Below are positions 6,228-12,948 of a DNA stretch of 17,714 nt, piece by piece (positions within the stretch are counted from its first letter, which is position 1; each line of letters opens with the position of its first letter). The translations under genes and the position numbers were made by a program. Source of the stretch: JAOUFP01 sp947085825 (GTDB lineage Bacteria; Nitrospirota; Thermodesulfovibrionia; Thermodesulfovibrionales; UBA6898); the NCBI GenBank assembly GCA_947085825.1, contig CAMTXX010000097.1, positions 1 through 17,714 of the forward strand, in the 5' to 3' direction. Under the pieces are notes generated by a model that had not been told where the DNA came from, did not search any database, and was given only the letters and a program-made list of their open reading frames with translations.

Positions 6228-7436
6228 ATGGACTATTCTCTTGAGTCGGATTTTGTAAGACAACTGGATAAAGACATCCTGGAATTTGTCCTGAGGGGTA
6301 TGGAAAACAGGGACGAGGAACGCTTCAACGAACTGGCCCTCAGGGAATTCGAGCTGCAATATAACACCGTCGGGCCTTACAGGGAATACTGCATGAAAAA
6401 GGGCGCTGCGCCGAAGACGGTGAAGCAGTGGCAGCAGATACCCGCTGTGCCGTCGGCAGCCTTCAAGAAATTCATCATGGCATCCTTTCCCATAGAAAAG
6501 GCTGAACACGCCTATTTTACGAGCGGCACGACAGACCACACACTGAAGGGCTCGATCCTTAGGGACAAGGGGGCGGTTGACCTCATCAATGCAGCCAACG
6601 GCCTGCTGACAAGAAAATATGTTTTTCCTGAGGTTCAGCGGATGAAGATACTTTTGATGGTCCCCTCACCCAAGATGGCCCCCGGCATAGGGATCGCAGT
6701 AGGGCTTGACCGGGTGCGAAAGGAATTCGGCACGCCCGAAAGCGCATACCTTATTTCAATGCTGGGGCTGAATGTGGAACTGCTCCTGAAATCCCTGATT
6801 GATTCTGAACGGACCGGCGAACCTATTGCGATCATCGGTTCAACGGTCGGGTTTGTCTATTTTCTGAAGGCCTGTGAAAAAGAAGGACTCAGCTTTCGGC
6901 TTCCGCCCGGCTCCAGGGTCTGCGATGGCGGAGGATACCTCGGCCAATTTGGAGAATGCACAAGGGATGAGCTTTATGAGAAGTGCAGGCAGATTCTCGG
7001 GGTTGAGGAGCATTATTGCATAAACGTGCTCGGCATGGGAGAGGTCAGCACGAATTTCTTCGACAATGTTCTGGATGATCATTTCAGGGGAAAGAGTGGT
7101 GAGCGATACAAGGTGGTCCCCCCATGGACCCGGACAGGGGTGGTGGACATTGATACGTTTGAAAGGCTGCCCAAAGGACAGACAGGGCTTCTGCAGCACT
7201 ATGATCTGGTAAACAGGAGCATGGTTGTTGCTGTCCAGACCGACAACCTCGGTTTTGAAGTGGACAACGGATTTGAGATTGTCGGCAGATGGAAGAAACA
7301 GCAGGGGAAAATGGATGCGGAAGAGATAAAAGGCGGCCATGGCGGGCGGTTCTTCACCCAGATGGTACAATTTTTGCTTAAAAGAAATCTGAGAAAGATC
7401 GGCGCTGTCTATAAAAAAATTACACGAGGGATGTGA
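6228..7436 (+). CDS. LuxE-like acyl-protein synthetase / acyl-adenylating enzyme
   Basis: A 402-residue LuxE-family protein predicted to activate a carboxylate substrate with ATP. The adenylation signatures are intact: SGTT at 99-102, CDGGGYLG at 232-239, GMGE at 269-272, QTDNLG with D339, and GRW from 353. The last cysteine is C264, so the C-terminal acyl-acceptor Cys of bioluminescence LuxE is absent. The acyl group is more likely passed to a thiol cofactor or another protein (inference). There is no LuxC reductase or LuxD nearby. The ribosome site AAAGGA precedes ATG 6228. It follows the diverged paralogue after an inserted repeat, and its stop overlaps a small downstream ORF. The chemistry of its radical SAM neighbours may supply or modify its substrate. 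Confidence 0.88.
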   Translation: MDYSLESDFVRQLDKDILEFVLRGMENRDEERFNELALREFELQYNTVGPYREYCMKKGAAPKTVKQWQQIPAVPSAAFKKFIMASFPIEKAEHAYFTSGTTDHTLKGSILRDKGAVDLINAANGLLTRKYVFPEVQRMKILLMVPSPKMAPGIGIAVGLDRVRKEFGTPESAYLISMLGLNVELLLKSLIDSERTGEPIAIIGSTVGFVYFLKACEKEGLSFRLPPGSRVCDGGGYLGQFGECTRDELYEKCRQILGVEEHYCINVLGMGEVSTNFFDNVLDDHFRGKSGERYKVVPPWTRTGVVDIDTFERLPKGQTGLLQHYDLVNRSMVVAVQTDNLGFEVDNGFEIVGRWKKQQGKMDAEEIKGGHGGRFFTQMVQFLLKRNLRKIGAVYKKITRGM

Positions 7437-7603
7437 GCCTTCTGAAGACCGGCGAGACTGAAAAAATAACGGATGAGTTAATCGGAGAGGCCGACAAGGT
7501 CTGCGCGTGTTCCGCAATCGTCGGCGACATCATCAAGGCCGCGAACGAGGCAGATAAGAAAAAGGCCTCATTAAAGGAGATACTGGATTCGATCAGAGGG
7601 TAA
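7433..7603 (+). CDS. Small overlapping ORF, hypothetical 56-residue helical protein
   Basis: GTG 7433-7435 overlaps the TGA of the preceding luxE-like gene (7434-7436), and the frame runs 56 codons to TAA 7601-7603. The product begins SLLKTGETEKITDELIGEA after the start, contains a CAC motif near residue 25, and ends LKEILDSIRG. It is charged and strongly helix-prone, with coding-like third-position GC. GAGGG is only 2-4 bases from the GTG, so initiation would rely on coupling to the upstream stop. The stop codon is the first three bases of the heptamer array. No family is recognised. It could be a small partner of the LuxE-like enzyme or a chance ORF. Confidence 0.5.
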   Translation: MSLLKTGETEKITDELIGEADKVCACSAIVGDIIKAANEADKKKASLKEILDSIRG

Positions 7604-7738
7604 GAGGTAATAGGTGAGGGGTAATAGGTGAGGGGTAAGAGGTTATGGGTCATGGGTTCTTACCTATAACCTATAACCTATAACCTATAACCTATAACCT
7701 ATAACCTATAACCTATAACCTATAACCTATAACCTATA
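7601..7738. repeat. Large convergent heptamer (STRR-like) array
   Basis: Eight G-rich 7-bp units run from 7601 to 7656 (TAAGAGG, TAATAGG, TGAGGGG, TAATAGG, TGAGGGG, TAAGAGG, TTATGGG, TCATGGG). They are followed by TTCTTA, then about 10.9 nearly perfect copies of CCTATAA from 7663 to 7738. CCTATAA is the reverse complement of TTATAGG, so the two halves are inverted relatives and can fold back. The right half is homogeneous, indicating recent expansion, while the left half is degenerate. It opens the 370-base gap 7604-7973, which holds no supported gene. Confidence 0.95.
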
Positions 7739-7769
7739 TGGTAATGGTTTAAAAATCCCTGAGGGAAGA

Positions 7770-7928
7770 TTGATACATTCGTAAAAAGGCCTTTTTCAGG
7801 CCGTCATTCGCTTAAGGCGCCTACTGTTGGCCCGAAGTCCTTAATCGGGAATCCAGTTTTTTCAAGTAGTTGTAACGACTCTGGATACCCGCCTTTGCGG
7901 GTATGACGACTTTTTACGAGTTCGTCAA
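7770..7928. repeat. Dispersed palindromic repeat element, copy 1 (ends TTGA...GTAAAAAG)
   Basis: The left end TTGATACATTCGTAAAAAG and right end CTTTTTACGAGTTCGTCAA are inverted repeats matching at 15 of 19 positions. The interior holds two smaller hairpins (GTCATTC...GAATCCAG and GGATACCCGCC...GCGGGTATGACG). Most of it is nearly identical to 16012-16186, and its right half also recurs at 17401-17477. A 22-bp sub-element sits in the first hairpin at 7810-7831. It is non-coding and MITE/REP-like. Confidence 0.85.
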
Positions 7929-7973
7929 AATTGGTGCAAAAATTGCAAATGTCTATGGTATTATTTATAAACA

Positions 7974-9434
7974 ATGAAAAAAATTAAGAAAATAATGCTT
8001 ATTACCCCGCCGTACCACTGCGGTGTTGTAGAGTCAGCCGGTGTTTGGCTGAATGTTGGGTTTGTCTATATCGCGGGAAGCCTCAGGGCTGCGGGATATG
8101 ACCCAATTTATTATGACGCCATGAGCCATTGGCATAGCTATGAAGAAATAGGAAAGCGGATCGAAGATGAAAAACCCGAGGTGGTGGCGACTACTGCTTT
8201 TACTGCTGAGATCGTTGACGCACTGAAGGCGCTGAAACTCGCAAAAGAAATCAATCCCGGGATCATTACGGTCATAGGCAATGTCCATCCTACCTTTTGT
8301 TATGAGGAGATGCTGAAGGACGCTTCCACGCCTGTGGACTACATTGTGCGCGGCGAAGGAGAGGAGACGATGGTGGATTTGATGAATGTCCTCTCCTCAG
8401 GCGGTGATCTGTCAAAGGTGAGAGGGATAGCGTACAGAGACAACGGTACGGTAGTTGTGACCCCGACACGGGGATTCATAAAGGACCTGGATGCGCTTCC
8501 TCTTGCATGGGATTTAGTTGACTGGCCGATCTACACCTACCGCACGATGGAAAATTCCACTCTGGCGGTCGTCAGTTCCTCACGGGGGTGCAGCCAGCAG
8601 TGCAGTTTTTGTTCCCAGCAGTTATTTTGGGAGAGGAAATGGCGGGGCAGGAGCGCGGAGAATTTCGTGGGTGAACTTGAATTTCTCAGAGACGCCTACG
8701 GCGTGAACGTTGTGATGATCTCCGACGAGACGCCGACGCTCGACAGGAAGAGATGGGAGAAGATACTGGACCTTCTGATAGAGCGAAACGTGGGTACGAA
8801 GATTTTGATGGAAACGCGTGTGGACGATATCCTCCGTGATGAGGATATCATGTGGAAGTACAAGAAGGCGTTGATAGACCACATCTATGTCGGCGTGGAG
8901 GCTACAACCCAGGAGACGCTCGATATTTTCAAAAAAGATATCAAGGTGGAGCACTCCAAGCGGGCGCTTGACCTGATCAACGAATACAATATCGTCACGG
9001 AGACTTCCTTTGTGCTCGGCATGCCTGAGGACACAACGGAAAAGATCAGACATACCGTGGAACTGGCGAAATTCTATAACCCTGACCTTGCTTTCTTTCT
9101 CGCGATAGCGCCCTGGCCATATTCGGAGATCTATCCCCTGCTGAAGCCCTATGTCGAGGTCTTCGACTACAGCAAGTACAATCTCGTGGAGCCTGTGGTG
9201 AAGCCTAAGGAGATGACGATTGACGAGGTGAGGAAGGAACTTGGCCGCGCCTCGAAGGTCTTTTATATGGACAAGCTGAAAAACCTTGATAAGATGACTC
9301 CTGAGAAGCGGGAGTTCATGATAAAGGTCACAAAGATCATCTCCACCAGTTCGTACCTTGCGGAGCATATGCAGGGAGAGATGCCCGAGGAGATAAAGAA
9401 ATTTTTCGACCGTCTTGAAGTCGGAAAAGAGTAA
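7974..9434 (+). CDS. B12-binding domain radical SAM protein (BchE-like architecture)
   Basis: A 486-residue cobalamin-type radical SAM enzyme. Residues ~8-140 form the B12-binding-like domain (MLITPP, IGNVHPTFCYEEML, DYIVRGEGEE). The SAM cluster motif is SSRGCSQQCSFCSQQ with Cys206, Cys210 and Cys213. The sequence after it (LFWERKWRGRS) resembles the BchE-like branch; substrates of such enzymes include porphyrins, hopanoids and phosphonates. A ~150-residue C-terminal part is Lys/Glu-rich and helical. There is no Shine-Dalgarno before ATG 7974. An AT-rich TATTAT/TTATAA stretch lies 4-15 bases upstream, so a leaderless mRNA is possible. ATG 7995 (MLITPP) is an alternative start. The repeats before it suggest transcription separate from the luxE-like genes. 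The actual substrate is unknown. Confidence 0.9.
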   Translation: MKKIKKIMLITPPYHCGVVESAGVWLNVGFVYIAGSLRAAGYDPIYYDAMSHWHSYEEIGKRIEDEKPEVVATTAFTAEIVDALKALKLAKEINPGIITVIGNVHPTFCYEEMLKDASTPVDYIVRGEGEETMVDLMNVLSSGGDLSKVRGIAYRDNGTVVVTPTRGFIKDLDALPLAWDLVDWPIYTYRTMENSTLAVVSSSRGCSQQCSFCSQQLFWERKWRGRSAENFVGELEFLRDAYGVNVVMISDETPTLDRKRWEKILDLLIERNVGTKILMETRVDDILRDEDIMWKYKKALIDHIYVGVEATTQETLDIFKKDIKVEHSKRALDLINEYNIVTETSFVLGMPEDTTEKIRHTVELAKFYNPDLAFFLAIAPWPYSEIYPLLKPYVEVFDYSKYNLVEPVVKPKEMTIDEVRKELGRASKVFYMDKLKNLDKMTPEKREFMIKVTKIISTSSYLAEHMQGEMPEEIKKFFDRLEVGKE

Positions 9435-9449
9435 TTGCTTCAGTCTGAA

Positions 9450-9608
9450 TAGAGTCTGTTTATAAACTACGTAATTCACAAAAAAGGCTGTCATTCCCGC
9501 AATCCCGTCCCGAAAGCTTTCGGGACAGAACATATTGAAAACACTGGATTCCCGCCTTCGCGAGAATGACGGCCAAAAACAAAAATGGCAGTTTATAAAC
9601 AGACTCTA
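9450..9608. mobile_element. MITE-like element with perfect 19-bp terminal inverted repeats and TA ends
   Basis: TAGAGTCTGTTTATAAACT (9450-9468) is repeated exactly in inverse orientation at 9590-9608. The outermost bases are TA on both sides, as expected for a TA target duplication of IS630/Tc1-type elements (inference). The 159-base element has no coding capacity. It encloses a palindrome of the CCCGAAAGCTTTCGGG family and a GGATTCCCGCC...GAATGAC hairpin. It lies just upstream of the ATP synthase promoter region, in the gene-free gap 9435-9791. Confidence 0.88.
9507..9526. repeat. Dispersed palindrome, core CCCGAAAGCTTTCGGG
   Basis: A 20-bp perfect palindrome: the shared 16-bp core with GT to the left and AC to the right. 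It is nested inside the 9450-9608 element. Confidence 0.85.
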
Positions 9609-9720
9609 AATACTCGTGTAGTTGCCGGTAATGTTCGCACTTATTTTCAGCTAATAAAAAATCCTTATGAGACTATATGCAAATCTTTGGATAACCTGTT
9701 ATTTTTAAATAAAATTCTTC

Positions 9721-9750
9721 TTGACAACGAATTTCTGCCTGTGCTAACTT
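9721..9750 (+). promoter_or_regulatory. Candidate sigma-70-type promoter of the ATP synthase operon
   Basis: A consensus -35 TTGACA (9721-9726) is followed after 17-18 bases by TGTGCTAACTT, a weak -10 (CTAACT or TAACTT) with a TG-type extension. Transcription would begin near 9757, giving a leader of about 35 bases carrying GAGGG before atpF'. The surrounding 9609-9780 is AT-rich and shows no other supported feature. The -10 match is poor, so only the position is suggested. Confidence 0.35.
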
Positions 9751-9791
9751 ACCTAAGTTTTTCAGAGAAATCCAAACTTTGAGGGAACAAG

Positions 9792-10214
9792 ATGCTAGAC
9801 ATTGACAAGTTTTGGTTTTTGGTTATGATTGCCAATTTTCTTGGTCTTCTGTATATCCTGAACATTATCCTTTTCAGACCCCTGCTTAAAGTATTTGATG
9901 AAAGAGAAAGCCTGATAAAGGGCGGGCTGGAGGCTGCAAAAGAGATGAACAGCAGAAAGGAAGAAGGCCTCGAGCGCATGAACAGGGAAATATCCGAGGC
10001 CAGAAGCAAGGCAAAAGAGGCTTTTGAGGGGTTCAGAAATGAAGGCCTGGAAGTCCAGAAGAATCTCCTTTCTGAGGCTGAAGCAGTTGCAGCCGGGATG
10101 CTTCAGAGTGCAAGGGAAGAATTAAGAATCGAGGGAGAGAAGGCCAGGAAGTCCCTCAAGGCTGACATAGATAAATTCTCTGATGAGATTGTCAGGAAGC
10201 TGGTAAGCGTATGA
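9792..10214 (+). CDS. atpF': ATP synthase F0 subunit b' (stator)
   Basis: A 140-residue b-type stator subunit. One membrane helix (about 8-28, FWFLVMIANFLGLLYILNII) is followed by LFRPLLKVFDERESLIKGGL, the standard F0 b hinge, and a long charged coiled coil to the C-terminus. With the next gene it forms the b'/b heterodimer that links F0 to the alpha3beta3 head. It is the first gene of the operon. GAGGG at 9781-9785 sets ATG 9792. It overlaps atpF by ATGA (10211-10214). Subunits a and c (atpB, atpE) are not upstream and must be encoded elsewhere if the enzyme is complete. Confidence 0.93.
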   Translation: MLDIDKFWFLVMIANFLGLLYILNIILFRPLLKVFDERESLIKGGLEAAKEMNSRKEEGLERMNREISEARSKAKEAFEGFRNEGLEVQKNLLSEAEAVAAGMLQSAREELRIEGEKARKSLKADIDKFSDEIVRKLVSV

Positions 10215-10867
10215 TGAAAAAGGGTCAGGGGTTAGGGGTTAGGGGTCAGGGGTCAGGGGTCAGGGGTCAGGGGTTCAAATCTTTATTTTTAAGCTATTCA
10301 CTATTCACTATTCACTGTTTACTGTTATTTGCTTCTGTTGCTTTTGCAGGCGGCGGAGGCGGGGGAGAGCCTGCAACACCTGCTTCAATATTCAAGGCCT
10401 ATTTGTGGCCTGTCATTAACTTCCTGATTCTTGTCGCGATCATGATTTTTGTGATCAGGAAGCTGGATGTCAAGGGGTTTTTCAAAAAGAGGACGGAACT
10501 GATTGAGCAGTCTATCCGTGAATCACGTGAGGCAAAAGAGCTTGCGCAGAAGGCGCTTGCGGCAGTTGAAGAAAGGCTTAAGGTAAAGGATTCGGAGATC
10601 GAACATATCATCGCTTCAGCCGGGCAGTCCGGCGAAAAAGAAAAGACGCGCCTGATCGAAGAGGGGGAGAGGTTAAAGGCAAGGATCCTCGAACAGGCGA
10701 AGACTAATATAGATTACGAGGTCAAGAAGGCTAAGGAAGCAATAAAAGAAGAGGCCGTAGAGCTGGCTATGGAACTCGCAGAGAAAAAACTGAAAGAAAA
10801 ACTGTCAAAAGATGAACAGTTGAAATTGCTTGAAGAATCTTTAGTAAAGATCGAGGGTAAAAATTGA
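10211..10867 (+). CDS. atpF: ATP synthase F0 subunit b with repeat-derived N-terminus
   Basis: A 218-residue b subunit. The conserved part begins near residue 58 (ASIFKAYLWPVINFLILV), with the membrane helix at ~66-83, a KKRTELIEQSI hinge, and a coiled coil to the C-terminus. Ahead of it are GQGLGVRGQGSGVRGQG (about 5-21), translated from seven GGGTYAG heptamers, and a hydrophobic stretch 24-46 ending ASVAFA before a Gly-rich run. That stretch looks like a cleavable signal peptide, and its core is partly encoded by CTATTCA heptamers. Signal-like N-termini are known on some deltaproteobacterial b subunits, but the repeat-coded part is odd. The only in-frame ATGs before the conserved domain are 10211 and 10214, so the repeat is probably translated. 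Coupled starts: ATGA upstream, TTGA into atpH. Confidence 0.92.
   Translation: MMKKGQGLGVRGQGSGVRGQGFKSLFLSYSLFTIHCLLLFASVAFAGGGGGGEPATPASIFKAYLWPVINFLILVAIMIFVIRKLDVKGFFKKRTELIEQSIRESREAKELAQKALAAVEERLKVKDSEIEHIIASAGQSGEKEKTRLIEEGERLKARILEQAKTNIDYEVKKAKEAIKEEAVELAMELAEKKLKEKLSKDEQLKLLEESLVKIEGKN
10222..10321. repeat. Translated convergent heptamer arrays inside atpF
   Basis: GGGTCAG/GGGTTAG units repeat seven times without interruption at 10222-10270. After a 23-base spacer, CTATTCA repeats three times and CTGTTTA once at 10294-10321. The first array contains seven GGGG tracts separated by TTA or TCA on the coding strand, a sequence capable of forming G-quadruplexes in DNA or mRNA. It begins 11 bases after the start codon. 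The period (7) is not a multiple of three, so gain or loss of one unit would shift the atpF frame. Confidence 0.93.
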
Positions 10868-11403
10868 AACCGGTAAAAGAAGTCAAAAAGTACGCAAAGA
10901 CTTTCATCGGCATTGTGGGTATTGAAGAGGCGCCCAGGGCCTTAGCTGAGCTTGTTCTGATTGAAAACCTTATGGCAAAGAGCAAAGAATTCAGAAGTCT
11001 TCTGGTGAATCCGGGGTTCTCTTCAGCAGAGAGGGAGAGCGGCCTTAAACAGGTGGCTGACCGTTTGAGCCTGTCGGACAAGGTGGTCAGGTTTATCAGC
11101 CATCTTACGCAGATCAATGTGATTTCTGTGCTTGCCGAGGTCATAAAGGCGGCAACCTTGATCTATATGGAAAAGAAGAAAAGGGTGAAGGCTGTTGTGC
11201 TGACCCCTGTTGAGATTAGCGCAAAGCATGAAGAAAGGCTTAAGGGTTCGCTGAAGAAGCGCCTGGAAAAGGATGTTGATATAGAGTTTGTCCTGGACCC
11301 TTCGCTCCTTGGCGGTATTTTGGTCAAGGTGGGAAGCTCCATGTACGACAGCAGTGTTAAAGGGCAGCTCAGACTATTAAAAGATGAACTTATAAAGGGG
11401 TGA
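10864..11403 (+). CDS. atpH: ATP synthase F1 subunit delta
   Basis: A 179-residue OSCP/delta subunit that joins the b'/b stalk to the top of the alpha3beta3 head. The N-terminal helical domain (KKYAKTFIGIVG, ELVLIENLMAKSKEF, LLVNPGF) and the C-terminal LLGGILVKVGSSMYDSSVKGQLRLL are diagnostic. The start is TTG at 10864, overlapping the atpF stop (TTGA), with GAGGG about 6 bases upstream. A rare start plus overlap suggests reinitiation after atpF. Length is normal. Confidence 0.95.
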   Translation: MKPVKEVKKYAKTFIGIVGIEEAPRALAELVLIENLMAKSKEFRSLLVNPGFSSAERESGLKQVADRLSLSDKVVRFISHLTQINVISVLAEVIKAATLIYMEKKKRVKAVVLTPVEISAKHEERLKGSLKKRLEKDVDIEFVLDPSLLGGILVKVGSSMYDSSVKGQLRLLKDELIKG

Positions 11404-11407
11404 TTCA

Positions 11408-12916
11408 ATGGAGATTAAGGTAGACGAAATCAGTGAGCTTTTAAGGAAACAGATAGCGGATTTCGAAAAGAAGGTTGATGTCAGCGAGGTCGGTTCTGTT
11501 ATATCTGTCGGTGATGGTATCGCAAGGATCTACGGCCTTGACAAGTGTATGGCTTCAGAGCTTCTTGAGTTCCCGGGCGGTGTTATGGGCATGGCGCTCA
11601 ACCTTGAGGAAGATTCCGTCGGCGCGGTCCTCTTTGGTGAGGACTCTTTTATCCATGAAGGCGACATCGTAAAGCGCACCGGCAGGATCATGTCTGTTCC
11701 TGTGGGCAATGAACTGCGCGGACGTGTAGTTAACGCCATTGGACAGCCTATTGACGGCAAAGGGCCGATCAATACAAAGGAGATGCGCATTGTTGACGTT
11801 GTTGCTCCAGGTATTATCGAAAGAAAATCCGTGCACGAGCCTCTCCAGACCGGACTGAAGGCCATAGACGCCATGATCCCGATTGGCAGAGGCCAGAGAG
11901 AACTTATCATCGGCGACCGCCAGACAGGAAAGACAGCGGTGGCCATCGACGCAATCATCAATCAAAAAGGCGGCGATGTTACCTGCATCTACGTTGCTAT
12001 CGGACAGAAGCGGTCAAACGTTGCCAATATAATGAAGATACTTGAAGAAAACGGCGCCATGGAGCATACCATCATTGTTTCAGCAACTGCCAGCGAACCT
12101 GCACCGCTCCAGTATATAGCTCCTTACACCGGCTGCACTATGGGTGAGTTCTTCAGAGACAGCGGCAAGCATGCCTTGATAGTATATGATGACCTGAGCA
12201 AACAGGCAACAGCCTACAGGCAGCTTTCCCTGCTCCTCAGGCGTCCGCCAGGCCGTGAGGCCTTCCCCGGAGACGTTTTCTATCTCCATTCAAGACTGCT
12301 TGAAAGGTCTGCAAAACTCTCTGATGAGCTTGGGGCCGGTTCCTTGACCGCTCTTCCAATCATCGAGACACAGGCCGGTGACGTTTCCGGTTATATCCCG
12401 ACGAACGTTATCTCGATTACAGACGGTCAGATATATCTTGAACCAGAGCTCTTTTATGCGGGCGTCAGGCCTGCTGTCAACGTTGGTCTTTCGGTCAGCC
12501 GGGTCGGTGGCGCTGCACAGACAAAGGCGATGAAACAGGTTGCAGGAACCCTCAGGCTTGATCTTGCACAGTTCCGGGAACTGGCTGCATTTGCGCAGTT
12601 CGGCAGCGACCTTGACAAGTCAACACTGGCGCAGATCGAAAGAGGAAAGAGGATGGTCGAGCTCCTTAAGCAGGACCAGTATGTGCCGATGTCTATGGTC
12701 GAGCAGGTTTCGGTTCTTTTTGCTGCTACCCAGGGTTTTCTTGACGATATTCCGGTTGAATCAGTGAAAAAGTTTGAGGAAGAGTTCCTCCGCTTCATGA
12801 AAGACAGCAAGGCAGACGTTATGAAGGAACTGGGAGAGAAGAAGGCTTTTGATGACGAACTCAAGCCAAAGATGATGGCGGCTCTTGAGCAATTCAAAAA
12901 GGTCTTTCAGGCATAA
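11408..12916 (+). CDS. atpA: ATP synthase F1 subunit alpha
   Basis: A 502-residue alpha subunit carrying the non-catalytic nucleotide sites. The Walker A motif is GDRQTGKT at 169-176, followed by DAIINQK. The arginine finger Arg365 lies in SRVGGAAQ, which reaches into the beta catalytic site. The N-terminal SVISVGDGIARIYGL beta barrel and the C-terminal helical domain are complete. It starts 4 bases after atpH with GGGGTGA as ribosome site. There are no unusual residues; the length is typical. Confidence 0.98.
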   Translation: MEIKVDEISELLRKQIADFEKKVDVSEVGSVISVGDGIARIYGLDKCMASELLEFPGGVMGMALNLEEDSVGAVLFGEDSFIHEGDIVKRTGRIMSVPVGNELRGRVVNAIGQPIDGKGPINTKEMRIVDVVAPGIIERKSVHEPLQTGLKAIDAMIPIGRGQRELIIGDRQTGKTAVAIDAIINQKGGDVTCIYVAIGQKRSNVANIMKILEENGAMEHTIIVSATASEPAPLQYIAPYTGCTMGEFFRDSGKHALIVYDDLSKQATAYRQLSLLLRRPPGREAFPGDVFYLHSRLLERSAKLSDELGAGSLTALPIIETQAGDVSGYIPTNVISITDGQIYLEPELFYAGVRPAVNVGLSVSRVGGAAQTKAMKQVAGTLRLDLAQFRELAAFAQFGSDLDKSTLAQIERGKRMVELLKQDQYVPMSMVEQVSVLFAATQGFLDDIPVESVKKFEEEFLRFMKDSKADVMKELGEKKAFDDELKPKMMAALEQFKKVFQA

Positions 12917-12921
12917 AATCC

Positions 12922-12933
12922 GTGACGCGTCAC
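12922..12933. repeat. 12-bp perfect palindrome between atpA and atpG
   Basis: GTGACGCGTCAC lies in the 32-base atpA-atpG gap, just ahead of AGGAGA. It is too short and loop-free to be a good terminator. It could be a protein-binding site, an RNA processing signal, or chance. Confidence 0.4.
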
Positions 12934-12948
12934 TGAATTAGGAGAGAT

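Noticed and set aside
7601..7738. CRISPR array
   Set aside because: Units are 7 bp and contiguous without spacers; a simple tandem repeat.
8622..9533. Antisense ORF (303 codons) opposite the second radical SAM gene
   Set aside because: Overlaps the CX3CX2C-containing gene, starts inside the MITE, and its translation has no domain features.
9585..9782. 65-codon + strand ORF before the atp operon
   Set aside because: It starts inside the right inverted repeat of the 9450-9608 element and runs over the candidate promoter; AT-rich, with no ribosome site.
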